From Phallusia mammillata (Eukaryota > Chordata > Ascidiacea > Phlebobranchia > Ascidiidae): a stretch of DNA of 64,000 bases. Of the stretch, positions 44,840-58,078 are shown piece after piece; the first letter of the stretch is position 1, and the number at the start of each line of letters is the position of its first letter. Position numbers and translations under genes: made by a program. Below the pieces are notes generated by a model, which worked only from the letters and a program-made list of their open reading frames with translations, made no database searches and had not been told where the DNA came from. The stretch spans positions 188,611 to 252,610 of the forward strand of contig QLIY01000108.1 of the NCBI GenBank assembly GCA_003260075.1, given 5' to 3'.

Positions 44840-47800
44840 TTATAACGCATTTGCATAAAGAGGTTTCGTAGCCTTTTTCCCGTCGTTTGGTCCTCGGCCT
44901 GCTAAAAGAAAAACATCGAATTGGTTTTGTAGGGTGTTAAGGATTTATAGGTGTCTGTTGTAACACTAACCAGAGTCGTTCCTTATTTCGCTCACTCTGT
45001 TTTCTGAGTCTTTCTTCTGACCTGTCGAATTAGTCACCCTGCAAAAAAGCAAAAAAAATGTTAGCGGGAACGCATGTCATTGTGACAAATATAATGCCTC
45101 TCTAAAACCAATTGATCGTTTTTCCCATATTTACACATAACTAAATGAAGAGCGCACAACCTTTTCGTTATTGCCAGCTGCACCACAGATTTCCATTGGG
45201 TGAATGACCGCCAGGGTGGCTATTGAGTGTTCAAACCTAGCAGCTGAACCCATGCATTTTCAAGGCCAAATATGCCCTTTCAGATCAGTTTTAAAAACCA
45301 AATTTCCAACTCAAAAGTTATTTCAATGCCCGACTGGGTGTTGTGTATTTAATTGAACGTGAGCGCGGATGCCTATTTTGAATGAGCCGCTGGTTGGCTT
45401 CATGACATTGCAAGTATGTACACTTTTTTGAACTTATCCAACTTACGGGTTTTGTACCGATGACATCACCGATTTTGACGTATTATTCTCGGGATGAAAG
45501 ATGATGACGTAACAACGAAAGCTGAACAGACATATCAACACAGTGATGGCGCTTATGTCAAGACAGATTGATACTGTAGCCACCTGAAGGACAAAATAGT
45601 TATTTAGAATCGGCTAATATACGTTAATAGCGAGGTTTTTGTCATTTAAAACTGTGGTAGCTAAGTTATAACATGTGTTCAAAGCATAGGTCCCCCATTT
45701 CGCCAAGTTTCCACCATTGACCCGTTTTATCTAAATCAGTTAGTCAGTTGCTTAGGTGTTGGTTCTGATCTTATATTTACTTTTGGTCAAACATTTAGTA
45801 TATTTATAAATTCATTTTACAGCTGATTTTAGTACTTGCCTTTAGTGGGACGTTCGAAGCATTAGTGATGAAGATGGGAAGGAAGGCCAACCACGTGACA
45901 CAGGTAGCGTACATCGTGAAGCCTAAAAAACTTAAAAACTCATTTCCAAAATACATACTAGCAATAACTCAGGAAATATGTGAAAAAAGAGTTAGCCTAC
46001 GCAAAGCCGGAGTTATAAGTCGAGTCAGTCTTTTCGGAACAGGTCGGGCTTTAGTTAGCAAAACCCGACCTTGATTCGGGCCTGATTTTACATTTAGGCG
46101 CATTTGTGTTGTAGTTTCACCACGCTTCGGGCCTTACTGTATTATTTCTACTTAAAACTAGAATCTCCCAGCTTGTAGTTTGGTAGATGAAGACTATAAT
46201 GAACCTTATGTTTATTGATTCAAGTTTATAAAAAACATTCAGTCGCTCATCTTCCAGATTTTAGGATAAATATATTTCGCCTTTGCTGCATCATCGCTAT
46301 CTTATTCAAACAGAATCGTTTTGGACCTTGTTTGAAAAATACCTACGGTTCGGCCGGGGTTAACAATTTTAACACAAATTCGGTGTTGTACTTACCAATG
46401 TACTGCGTTTCATTAAACCCTGTCGGGACATTTCTATTGACAGTTGCCAGAACTGTGCATGTGAGAATGAGAAGCAGTGGGTAAGCCAGACCCACCAGAA
46501 CGCGAAGGTGACCTACGTCATTGCACGAGCGAAAGGCTACGTCATCATTTGGATACGTAGTTGTGATTGACGGCGGGCTGACCGCAAACCATACTGTGAT
46601 GACGAATGCTTGCAGAAAGGTAAACGCGAAAGCTGTAAGGATTTGAAATTTCGGTCGCAAGAAGGTTTTGACCTAATAAATGTGAAGAAGTGATCGTTAG
46701 AAACATATTCGTTTTGTTGCAGATTTATTAAATAAGTACAAAAAAACTAACGTAGGAACTCACATTACACTAAACTTGCTAAATACCGGTAGACGGCGCA
46801 AAGAGCATTTGTAAATATTTAAATGCAAATTATTGTGTGAAAAGGGCAGGAACTTGGCCGAATGGTCTGGCGGTCCTGACCCACATACAGACATAAAAAA
46901 TAAACCTTGATCGGGATTCGTCCCCGGGAGTGTCCTGGGTTCAAACCTCGTGAAAAAAAATTATTGTGTGAAAATGATGACGATTATGGTTATTAGGGTT
47001 GGGGTGAGGTATTATAATAATATTAACAATAAACCCAACTAATAAACTTAGTTTCTAACCTTACATTTAGTCCTAATTAACGCTATCCCAGTTTCACTGT
47101 TAATTGAAACAACTGTGCCCTATATGCCATCTATCAGCATTTAACTTTGTCTGTTATGAGTATGTTGCTAGCTCTACTCTTAAACATACATGACTATAGT
47201 CATAATTTGCCGTATTGATGGCATTAAAGAAAAAAAAAGTTTACGGTTTAACTATAGGTTAAAAATAAAAATCCTGAACATACACAAGTTTCTATGAAAG
47301 CAAATCTAGCATATGTGAGAAGAAAGCTTGAAAACTTATTTGAATACATATTTACCCTGCTTGGTCAAGGCAACTTTTAACCCCCCCCCCGACATAAAAG
47401 AAAAACAAGTTTACGGTTTAACTATAGGCTAAAAATAAAAATCCTGAACATACACAAGTTTCTATGAAAACAAATCTAGCATATGTGAGAAGGAAGTTTG
47501 AAAACTTATTTGAATACATATTTACCCTGCTTGTTCTAGGCAACTTTTAACAAACAGTGGAAAACCAAAATTGTCAGTTCAACTTGAGGTTTTTACCTGG
47601 GGCGAGAGAAAGGACTTGGCTTGGAAGATAATAACGACCCGGATAGTTTTTGCGAGCAATCCAGCGTACATGAGAGTAGGACCGAAGGCTAGGAAAACGC
47701 GCGACACGATACAGGTGGTAATCATGGCTGGAGCGGAGAGGACAAAACTGTTCAGAAAACACAAGGTAGCGCCACCGAGCACGAACACGCAAAGTTCCTG

Positions 47801-50800
47801 CAAATACAAAGAAAATTACAATCCGTCGCAAAATAGAATACAAAAGGTTGTTAAACAGAGAAAAGCCAACAACGTTTTTGCATTACAATGGAAGTTGAAC
47901 TTTTATCACGATAGTACAGTGATTCTTAAACTGGGCTTGATTCGGGTCTGACTTAGCACTTTGTGTCAGTATTTTTTTGAATAAATTTAACTAGCTAAGT
48001 AGCTAGTTGCTGGACCTGGCCTAATCTTAAACAGCCCTAAAACACATTGTTCAAGACGAATCGTCTTTTGTGTTTGTTGTCTTGGTCTTTCCTGAGGCTT
48101 CAATGTATAGGCCTGTCAATCAAACTTTCGGACCTAAACGGGCTTCTCAAAAACAATTCGGGTTCGGGCTCCAATTTCAGGCTCGTTTACAACTATAGTA
48201 TGCCGCGACACACTGGTGCGCCCGGAGAGATTTTAAAGTGTGCCGCGAAATATTCGCTATTTTTAAACGAAATGTGGCATGCATGACAACGTTTAAAGCT
48301 CATTTTTAGTTATGTGTCACAAAAAGCAACCTTATCAACCACGCTAGTGTTGCTAGTTAACTTTTTTTCCAATTTTTTGCGTCAAAAAATTTGTCAATGC
48401 GTTGCATGCCTGAAAAGTTTTAGAACCACTTCTCTAGTATGATAAAAAAATATACAAAAAAGGCACCTATTATGGATTTACCTTTCCGGATGCTTTAACA
48501 ATCGCCGAGTCCCTGTGCTTAAGGAAAATTCCTCCCGCAATTGATGTCATAATTAATCCTACCACTGCGAGCGCCATGGAGCTGATGCTGAATGCGCTGT
48601 CAAATCGGGTGCTCCTGAAACACGTATATGTTTATGTAACAATGGAAGCTCATAGCAACATAGAGGCGTGTGCTAGAGGCAGGTGACCGACTAATGTGAC
48701 CTAAGTAGTACAATACTTATAAAATACCTTCTAAGAGCGATGATCAGCGTCAAATATTCCAACAGACTGGAAAAATACAGAAACTGACAATGCTTTAGAA
48801 AAGGCGAAAATTGATATTTAAAAAAGATACAAAAAAAGAATAAACTAACGTTGAAAATCTGTCTGTTCTGTGAGTATTAGTTGGTTATCAAGCGGCAATA
48901 AAAAATGTAGTTCATTTTATGGATTAGCAAGTGTTTTTGTTAGATTAAGGGCCAATTTGCACAAATTCAGAAACGTTTTGTTTAAAGACCATAAGGCGCA
49001 AATGAGTCTGCAAATCTGCACCAAAAAACTTAGAAAAGGTGGGTTTCTCGACAACATAAAAGTTTTTTTTAACTTTCATTCTCTTTTCATTATCACACTC
49101 TTATTTTGTACTCACTGTATTGTTAGTGGGTCGCATCCACGCTTTTTGGAATCGGGTTTGGATCCAACCGGACACTCCACACATTTTGAACCGTTGTTGC
49201 CGACGTAAGAGTTACCGGAGCAAGTCTCACAATGCCAACAACACGCCTATACAAGACAAAAATAAGATCAATTTCCAAGTTGCTTTTTATCCTACAGAAA
49301 AGTTGCCGAATGCTATTATATTGTCATGCTTCTGTATTAAGAAAACATTCGAATGATATCAAACAAGGTTTAGGGATGATATCATGAGTAAAATTAGCCT
49401 ATTAGGCGTTGGTTGTTATAGTTGGGGTACAGCTTTAGGGGTTCACCATTTTTTGAAAGCAAAAACGTTATCGCTATTGCCCAGCAATAAATCCTAAAGC
49501 CCGTTGTTTGACCACAAAGGTAGAGCTACCAACACTATACCTTACGACAGGGGTAGGATTGGAAAGTTAAATTTTCTAATTATCACATCAGGATCTAAGT
49601 TTGTAAAAGCATAGAGCCAATAAATGATAAACTGCAGACAGTGGTTCCCAAGCAGTTGCTTGGCTATTGTGAGCCAGTTTCATCTGTGCTGTATGTCCAG
49701 TTGTGGCATCGCACAGACTAGGTGAGGCATGGGTTTTTCNACTAGGTGATGCATGGGGTTGTACCCTGTGCTCCCAACAAACTGGAGTGCCGTTGAATGG
49801 CTACACTAGCCAATGCGGCCGATCTCTCGTCACCAGCTGCACTGATGAGACCTTATAGGTCGAAACAGTGTGCACTGTCTGCAGGATCTAAGTTTTTAAA
49901 ATGGTTTTGATGACTTTTAATTATACTTTTTTTTATACTTTACCTCGACCCAAATATCCCTAACAGGAAATATACCGTTTTAAATTGATAATTATGCGAT
50001 TTGCGCCACCTGTCGAAATTTAGCGCAAAATGGATTGGAACCAGCAACCAAACACAGTTCAACAAAACTTACTGAAGTTTCAGTCAATGTGGCTTGATCC
50101 CAGCTGCACGGTTGACTGCACACAGATTCTACGTCACTTGTATTTCCGTTCGGCATCCTCCATGTAATTTCTGCATCAAAATCCCAAAAACTCTATTAGA
50201 TTGGATTATAACAGATTGGAATATATCAACTAAATGCTTACCTTCGTTTCTGAATGTGGCCGCGTTTATCCAAAACCCACCATGTTTGCTTGATGTATTT
50301 TTCTGATACATTTGCAAATCGTAAACCGCCTGACCATCCTGGTTGGAATCGAAGGATAGTAGGTCGCCGTTAATTCCTGGCGTAGCACATTGCATTAAAC
50401 AGCGAAAAAAACATCAATATATATAGATACATATTTAAAAAGTACATATAACATATATGTGTATCGCACTTTTGTTTAAATATAATACCATGGAAACAGT
50501 TAAATAAAGACGCTGAATTTAATCAAGTTTAAACTTCAATGATATTTTACCTGTGTACGTCACATTTTTGAGGATTCTGTAGACAATGTCGGCCAACTTG
50601 TTGGTTCCAGCCATAGCTTTAATTTGCTGACATCCTATTTGGTTAGGACACACAGTTTGTTGATATTCGTGAAGAGAAGCCACGATTGCAAGAGTCGCAT
50701 CGGCAACACTCTGTCAAAAATGAAACTGGCAAGCCTTGTATTACGTTTTAGCTGCAGACTACGCACCGTTAAGGTCTAACCAGTTGAGCTGGTGACCAGA

Positions 50801-53800
50801 GACAGGCCGTATTGGTTAGTGTAACCATCTAACGGCACCATTTTTGGAAAGTAACATGGTAAAAAGCCATGCTCCACTTTATCTGTTTTTAACCACTGGC
50901 CATAACTACAGAGGAACTGGGTTAACAATGGCCAAGTACCTGTTAGGGAAGTGTGCATTTTTGTCTGCTACTAATTTATCATTGTAAAGCCTCAATGCTA
51001 TCGTGTTCTTTAGCAGAAACCGGTTGATCAGGATTCCTATTTGCGAACCGTTTGGTCCCATTTAACCGGATTGCGTTTAAACGGTTTAGTCTATCATATT
51101 TCTTATTTATTGAAATTCAAAAAAATGTTGGCTGTTAATTTCTTTTGCACATTGGTTACCTGCATTTTGCTCAACGTATGAAAAGTGTTGATATCAAGAT
51201 GTGCTTCTGGTGAACAAGTGTCAACTGATTCGCTTGCTAAAAAGTGACAACATTAACATTTACAACATTGTTAACCAATGTAAATATTTGTAACATATAT
51301 TTTCTCACAAACAAAAAGGGTTTTTGGACCTATACATTTCTACAATTAAGAATTTTTGTCATAAGTTATTTGTGATGAATTAAGTGCCTGGTACGAATGA
51401 TCATGCAAAGTGAAGAACCCCTTTTTGGATAAAGTATGTTTTTTTGGGGTCCCCCCCCCCAATTAAGTGCCTGGTACGAATGATCATGCAAAGTGAAGAA
51501 CCCCTTTTGGATAAAGTATGTTTTTTGGGTTTTTTTGCCTAACAATTGTTTGGTGATTGTTACATGAGATATGTTTCGATGTTTTCTCATTGAAGCTTCA
51601 TTTTTTCAAAAACATTATTTAATAAATTCTGCAAAACCAACTTTATACGTAAATTTCACTTTTATTCAGCTATAAGTTTACACTATAAATAGACGATAAA
51701 GTTTTATTCGTTGCATTCGTTGATAACAAATATCCATTGTATACCCTTACCCCCCCCCCCAAAACCAACTTTATACGTAAATTTCACTTTTATTCAGCTA
51801 TAAGTTTATACTATAAATAGACGATAAAGTTTTATTCGTTGCATTGATAACAAATATCCATTGTATACCCTTAACTAGTTAACGACCATACTGTATCTTA
51901 GAAAAATCTTTACCATTGTTAGTTAAGACGCATTGAAATCTTTTCCTGATATATTCCGGGAACCACGGGTTGCGTGAATTCGACTTAGTGCCATTGAGGT
52001 GTTCTCCAAGCGTAAGATTAGCCATGTACGCTGCCAGTGGCTTTACCACGCTCGTCTTCGGTTTGAAGGTTATGGCTCCTACAAAAGATAAAAATGTACT
52101 CGAAATGAAAACTTTAAAGTTTTTCAACTACTAGTATGATGTTTTAAACTCAATTGGCAGGATTAGATATTGAATAGCATAAATACAATGAGTGTTTGTT
52201 TGTTTTATATTCATTCTTTGTGGGAGGGCAACACCTGAATGCGTCATGCTCACAATGAGCCCACTATCGAGCTGTTTGTTTTATTGCAAGTCCGTGAAAT
52301 CATTTTTTATTTGAATTTTACACTTAGAAAGTTTTATAAATTCGATTCAGTTTAACTCATCGGGGTCTTTTGGGTTGGAGCAATGCAGATCAGTTTCTTG
52401 TACAGGGAAACACAAGTGGCCCAAAAACTGATAGGTAGGCGTTCAAGTATTTGGAAAATACAAAACTTTTACTAAAATCAAAGGTAACCCATATTTGATT
52501 ACAACGCCCTTAGTAGGCCCGACGTACTATGATATTTCAGTTAATAATAATAATAATAATACAGTTTTAATCCCGGCCAGATCCAAAACTCATCGAATAG
52601 CTATATTCACACCGTTTAGAGACGTGTTGTAGTTGCTTGTGGCTCCGTTGGTGGGAATCGTACCCGACCAGCCGTCAGAACCGACCCACTGAAAATAACC
52701 ACGTGATTTGGGATTCGCTTCAGCGGCTTCGATCAACATTTCTGCATCGTGGCGTTTCGTGAAAACCACAACAGCTGTGCGATTCAATAACATGTTTTTT
52801 TGAAAACACTGAACTCAAAGAGCCGAAATAAATTGTGTATATGGATACATGTTATTATACACCAAAATTACGGTCGGGTTTTCAACATTCGAGTTCGGAC
52901 CCGTTTGAGTCGAAATTTCGAGCCACCCTGTTGTTTTAACGGTCCTGTTGACATCATCAATACATTTTCTTCAGTTTTGGGGCAATTGCGCAGGGTTTAA
53001 TATTTCACCTTTCGATTTGGGTTAATAATTTTGTTGAATGCAAGAAATGTTAAAAGAAGATGTAAGCGACATTTCAAACGTATTGTATTGGAATTCTAAG
53101 CGATACTAAAGCTGGAGCCCGAAACCCGCCCAGAACTTGATTTTTTATCGAAAAAAGTCTGAACTATGCTCGAAAGTTTTTACAAATAAGGCCAACTGTA
53201 AGGTCAGGCCAAACTCAAGCCCAGACCGGACAAAAGTTAGTTCCGGCTTACAAGTTGTAACTCTGCATGGGATATTGAAGCGCCCCCCCCCCCGTCGAAA
53301 TTTCGAGCCACCCTGTTGTTTTAACGGTCCTGTTGACATCACCAGTGCATTTTTCCCCCCCCCCTATATTCACACCGTTTAGAGACGTGTTGTAGTTGCT
53401 TGTGGCTCCGTTTGTGGGAATCGTACCCGACCAGCCGTCAGAACCGACCCACTGGAAGTAACCACGTGATCCCCCCCCCCCAATGCAAGAAATGTTAAAA
53501 GAAGATGTAAGCGACATTTCAAACGTATTTAATTGGAATTCTAAGCGATACTAAAGCCGAAACCCGCCCAGAATCAGTTTTTGTTTTATCGAAAAAAGTC
53601 TGAACTAGGCTCGAAAGTTTTTACAAATAAGGCCAACTGTAAGGTCAGGCCAAACTCAAGCCCAGACCGGACAAAAGTTAGTTCCAGCTTATAGGTTGTA
53701 ACTCTGCATGGGATATTGAAGCTATTTTATTATATTGCATCTTATCTTTATTATATATTATTGGTGGCCTAAACTGGGGTGGAATTTAAATGAAAGGTCA

Positions 53801-56800
53801 CCAGGATTGTACTGTGATTCCCTATCGAAGTTTCTTGCAATAATTACCTCTAGCTTTCTTTGCAGCAAGCAACTTGTGAATTGTATTATTGAAGTCTGCG
53901 GCGGTCGGACTCCTTGGAATGGCCTGAGCCACGGCGATACAAATTCCCTGTTTTACTGCAACAGCATCAACCTCTAAAAAGTATTAAATCTTTCGTTAAC
54001 AGTTTTGAATTTCTGTTTAACTACATCTCGGTACAGCGTTATGGTATACAAAGAAAAAATAATGTTAAAATCATATATGTTGGAATTGTATAGTTGTAAT
54101 AAAAAACATGCAAATTAAGTAATAAGGAATTGTAAAACTTTAACAGAATCAGATCTCGTATAAAATTCCCTAAAAAAACGTTTGTGGAACATTAGTATCA
54201 AACTTACCGCGGTAACCTCTTACGCCATAGAAATCGTCTTCGTAGACAATAGAAATATAATTCCACTTGCGTAGTTTAGCGAGCGCCACCATTGCACTAG
54301 CCTGAAAAGCGTCAGATGGCACAGCACGAAAAAAGTAGGGAAAGCGATTTTTGTTACTCAAGTCCGGATGCGTAGACCAGGGACTGACCTACAAAATAGA
54401 AATCATGTACAAAACATATTTAAAGTCCAACTCCAGGCATTGGCGTATCCGGGATCAAAAGAGGTCATGGCCCCCTTCGCAAACTTCAACAATGCACATT
54501 TCGTCGACAAAATTGTTTAGCCTTTTCCAAATTTTTGTACTACCTACGTCAATGACCTCAGCCGAAACTGTGTGACTGTTTAGTTGGGTTGGATTATTTC
54601 GCTTGGTGAAAATCCAAGCCGGAAATAGCTGCTCCATGATGAAACCTTACGTAGCGCAAAAAGGGCACGATTGGTGGATAATGGCAAAACGCGCTTTAGC
54701 TACACCTTATGTTTCCAATCAAAGAATTAAACCAAAAACAAGATATGGACAATCAAACTATCGAAATAAGGTGAAAAATGCTTTCAAAACTGTCTGAAAC
54801 ATTTCCTGGTCTTTTGTGATAACAATCATAAATGTAAAAGTATCAAGCCAATAAATGATAAGCTGTAGACGGTGATGCACATTGTTTCGGTCTACTGGAG
54901 TGTAGTTGGATGGTCACACACAATATGACCTATCTCTTGCACCAGCTAAAATAATGAGACCTTACGAGTCGAAACAATGTGCACTGTCTGCAACATATAC
55001 ATAAATGTTTACATATAATGCTTTTTTTGCTTTTGACGGGGTTCGAACCCTAAAACTCACGAGGACCAAACCCGATCCGTTTTTTTGCATATATGGGTCA
55101 GGCGCCTTGGATCATTCGGCCAAGTTGTTTAAAAAGCTTGCTACCGCCCCTAGCGGTTACATTGGTGCCAGCATAATGTTACCTGTGGAATCTTGAAAAT
55201 TTGCAAGAGACTCGCAGTTTGGATGGACACCGCACTGGAAGACGCTCCCACGACTCCAGCAAACGCAGGAGTTGCATTTGTGCTGTTTCTTTGGCCCCAG
55301 AAATAGGGGAGAAATGACGTCACCGCCTACGTAACAAGGTTTTGCAAATCAAATAACCGAAAAATGTTGCGGCAAAATTTTTCCGGTCTAAAGTAAGCAA
55401 ATTAAACAATGTATCATTTTTTTAAGCAACTAGGGATTACTAAAAACTTGTTTCTTTACAGTGTGACGCAAAATATACCTAAATTTTTTTTAATAAATTT
55501 ACATTTTTACCCACCCTTTGTAAAGCATGTGTATCAATATCACAAGTATCCACCATTATTGTTCCAAGTTTCAAACCGGGAAGTATTGATGAGTTGGCAT
55601 TGACCTTGAAAACAGGTTGAAACAACATTATAACCGTTTGCGAATCAGGGTTGCGGACCCGAAATTCGATCCCAAACCGAATCGTTTTTTGAGAAATCCG
55701 TATGGACTCGCAAGTTTAATTGACAGGTCTACGCATGAAAGCCTGCGAAAATAACGACTGTACGAATATAATAAAGAAGACGTACAAAATGGACAATAGA
55801 GAAATGGCTTAAACAAGATTACGGACACAAATGTAAAGTCAAATCAAGCCCGTTTGTGTTTTCAAAAAAATAAGCCCATCGCCAATGCTTGGCCCGACTG
55901 ACAACTCTGCTGGAGCGTAATAAATACATCAGCAGTTGTTACCGCTTCGGTCCGTACATTTATACAAATATGACTGTTTTTGACTTCGAAAAGTAACAAC
56001 ATATTGTTGTTTCAAAATTCACTTTTACCAACCAAACACGTAATCGACTTGCTTACTTGGTCGACAATCATGTTAATGGTTTCCAAAGCTTGGATTCCAT
56101 CTTCGAGTACAGTGGAGCATTTGTCTCCGGCTCCACGTTTGTGAGCACGTATCAGAGCACCGATTAGAATGTCGCCATGTCGATATTGAACCAAATTTCC
56201 TTTTCTGTCCTATGTAAACCAGAAACAATTCGAGTGGTAAAAAGTTCATTTGTATTTGCTTGACATTTTGCATGATTTTTTGTTAAGCATTCTTTTTGTT
56301 TCAAAATCATGCAAAAAAGAAATAGGTCACGGTAAAGCAAAATCAATTCATTCTATTGAGGTTAATTTAAATTTAGAATGCAGATATCAAGTCAATACTG
56401 AAAACAACGACTTTAAGTTGAGTAAATGTGGCAATACATCTAAGGCCCTTTAACAAAAAACACAGTCTTTAAGATTCTTATTTAAATGTCGAAATTTAAC
56501 AGACGTAGACTAGAATAAACTGTGACGTATATTTGTTTACGTCAGGCCACACATTTAACCAAAGGTCTGTTTTGTTTTCTCTAAATTCAGGCATTAGACG
56601 GAAGCGCTATGTGACGTCACATACCTGGTACTGTTGATGAAGCGGACTGATTGCCTCAGGAATACCTGGAAGTAATAACAGTGTTGTAATTTGATTGTGT
56701 AAGGCTGTAAGCCAGGGGTGTCCAAACTGCGGCCCCCGACGGCATTTTAAGTGGCCCGCGGCTGTTTTTTTTAATTGTGTTGCGTATGGCCTGCCATAGT

Positions 56801-58060
56801 TTGGAACTTTGGATTAAGTTTTTCGGTTTTGGCGACGCTACATCACGCAAAAGCTTTACCGGTAAAAAGGAAGGTGCTGACTCAACAAAATCACAAAAGT
56901 ACCTTAAATCCTGTAAATTTGTGTCTTAATTCTGAAAAAACGNTTTCCATGGAACTTCATTTACCGGTAAAAAGGAAGGTGCAGCTGACTCAACAAAATC
57001 ACAAAATTTCATTAAATCCTGTAAATTTGTGTCTTAATTCTGAAAATACGTTGGCCCGCGGGCGTCTTTACCTGGTAAAATTTGGCCCCCGTTAAAAAAA
57101 GTTTGGACACCCCTGCTGTAAGCGAAAGCTGCAAATCCATTGGCGTGTACGGTTAAGGTCCCGTGCCTTATTTCCTCTTGGCCAGGGGTTCTTAACCAGG
57201 GGTACGTGTACCCCTTGGGGGTACGGAGCACTAAAGCAGGGGGTACGACATGCAGGGTGAAATCAAACCGTATTTAGGCAAGTTACTTTGGTATGTCTAA
57301 AACGGGTTGGTTTTGTACTACTTACAATACTGTTTTAATGCATGTATCCAACACGCAAGTTATAAATAGCTATTATTAAAATTATGTTCATTCCTATTAT
57401 TACCGTTTTATTAACTTCCGTCGGCTATTTTAGACAGGGGGTCCGAGAAAATTGTATGAAAGCTCAAAGGGTACGAGCGCTAAAAAGGTTAAGAAACACT
57501 GCTCTTGGCTCTGTCTATGTGTTTATCGCAAGCTATTCGGTTAAAAGTTGTTTTAGTTTGCGACCACCAAAATCATAAACAATTTTTTAACTCCTCTCTG
57601 TTTTTACTTTTGTTTCGTCTGCAAACGGTTGAGAATAGTGATGGGTCAAAAACGGTTAGTATAATCACGTTTATGAATTAAAAGTTGTTTGATTAAGGAT
57701 TTTTTTATTCAACCAAATTTTTGTGTTAACTTTAACCCATGCAGTGTTTTTTCAATCTTTTATAACCGTGACAAAATGAAATTTCGCAACACCAATATCA
57801 TTGGCTATTTTTTAAGATCGAAATTAGTTTCTAGCGAGAGTAATACTTAACAAAAACGAATTTGCTTGGGTATTAATTGTCGAAAATGGCTGCTTTAATT
57901 AGTTCAAGTTTATTGATACTTGTATTTTCACCATAACAATAACATGTTTTTATCGTCACCAGTTGTCTCTCGTAACAACAGTTGTATCAAAAAATAACTT
58001 ACTTTGTGTTTGAACTTGGTTCGCAAACAGAGAGATAAGAAGAAACAAAAAACACTTCAT
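44840..58060 (-). CDS. Metabotropic glutamate receptor-like class C GPCR
   Basis: Twenty-one coding exons (minus strand): 58060-58003, 56665-56625, 56209-56057, 55326-55183, 54388-54208, 53973-53848, 52774-52613, 52078-51914, 51236-51160, 50710-50551, 50376-50242, 50170-50073, 49246-49116, 48766-48728, 48614-48482, 47797-47597, 46672-46396, 45922-45840, 45583-45447, 45038-44971, 44901-44840. Total 2631 nt, 876 aa, phases chained. Domains: signal peptide (1-18), venus-flytrap ligand domain (about 30-465; GASSSAVSIQ, RAVPSDAFQA, GYFQWVGSDGW), cysteine-rich NCD3G (468-544; ACCWHCETC), seven-helix domain (545-835; VKASGK, VFLAFGPTLMYAGLLAKT, VPTGFNETQYIG, YVIIFHPENN) and a short tail of about 40 residues. 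It should be a plasma-membrane receptor. The part before the first alpha/beta core is shorter than in vertebrate mGluRs, so glutamate binding is not assured. The TM6-to-TM7 intron needs a GC-AG donor. Confidence 0.92.
46844..46957 (+). mobile_element. tRNA-derived SINE, 17-bp target duplication
   Basis: The 114-bp element has an A box (TGGCCGAATGG), a B box (GGTTCAAACCT) and an A-rich 3' end. It is flanked by AAATTATTGTGTGAAAA at 46827-46843 and 46958-46974. It lies in a receptor intron in antisense to that gene. A related copy on the other strand is at 55022-55126. Confidence 0.85.
47225..47550. repeat. Near-identical 155-bp pair joined by 10 C
   Basis: Text from AAGTTTACGGTTTAACTATAGG to GGCAACTTTTAA occurs on both sides of the run at 47381-47390. 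Receptor intron; probable allelic join. Confidence 0.75.
49609..49883 (+). mobile_element. Foldback retroposon-like family, copy 2 (longest)
   Basis: It starts GCATAGAGCCAATAAATGAT and ends GTGTGCACTGTCTGCA, which is the inverse of its GCAGACAGTG segment. The flanks GGATCTAAGTTT-G-TAAAA and GGATCTAAGTTT-T-TAAAA form an 18-bp target duplication. An N at 49740 sits at a short internal doubling. Confidence 0.7.
51378..51531. repeat. Near-identical pair joined by 10 C
   Basis: About 72 bases starting AATTAAGTGCCTGGTACGAA flank the run at 51451-51460. Receptor intron. Confidence 0.75.
51634..51873. repeat. Near-identical pair joined by 11 C
   Basis: About 115 bases starting AAAACCAACTTTATACGTAA flank the run at 51750-51760. 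Receptor intron. Confidence 0.75.
53283..53720. repeat. Patchwork of copied fragments between three C runs
   Basis: The C runs are at 53283-53293, 53355-53364 and 53471-53481. The piece 53294-53354 copies about 52910-52970; 53365-53470 copies about 52602-52706, which includes half of receptor exon 7; the rest copies 53036-53282. The exon half has no acceptor, so it is not a usable exon. Confidence 0.75.
54840..54991 (+). mobile_element. Foldback retroposon-like family, copy 3
   Basis: It shares AAGCCAATAAATGATAAGCTG and the terminal GTCGAAACAATGTGCACTGTCTGCA with copies 2 and 4. CATAAATGT lies on both flanks. Confidence 0.6.
55022..55126 (-). mobile_element. tRNA-derived SINE copy, minus strand
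   Basis: Read on the minus strand it has AACTTGGCCGAATGATC (A box) and GGGTTCGAACCCC (B box), then an A-rich end, as in the SINE at 46844. Target duplication was not resolved. Confidence 0.65.
56713..57115. mobile_element. hAT-like element, exact 8-bp target duplication
   Basis: The ends CAGGGGTGTCCAAACT and AGTTTGGACACCCCTG are perfect inverted repeats, and CTGTAAGC flanks both sides. A doubled internal segment of about 85 bases is joined at an N (56943). It lies in receptor intron 1. Confidence 0.9.
57183..57501. mobile_element. hAT-like element, exact 8-bp target duplication
   Basis: The ends CAGGGGTTCTTAACC and GGTTAAGAAACACTG are inverted, and CTCTTGGC flanks both sides (57175-57182, 57502-57509). 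It sits 67 bases from the previous element, also in receptor intron 1. Confidence 0.85.
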
Positions 58061-58078
58061 TGTTATTTTGCAACTAAA
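58061..58078 (-). promoter_or_regulatory. Splice acceptor just upstream of the receptor ATG
   Basis: On the minus strand GGTTTAG ends at 58074, leaving 13 untranslated bases before the start codon. As in the protease gene, this fits a 5' UTR intron or a spliced leader. Confidence 0.35.

Noticed and set aside
47571-47951. 126-codon plus-strand frame
   Set aside because: It is antisense to the receptor exon at 47597-47797, whose minus-strand reading gives clear transmembrane segments of the GPCR.
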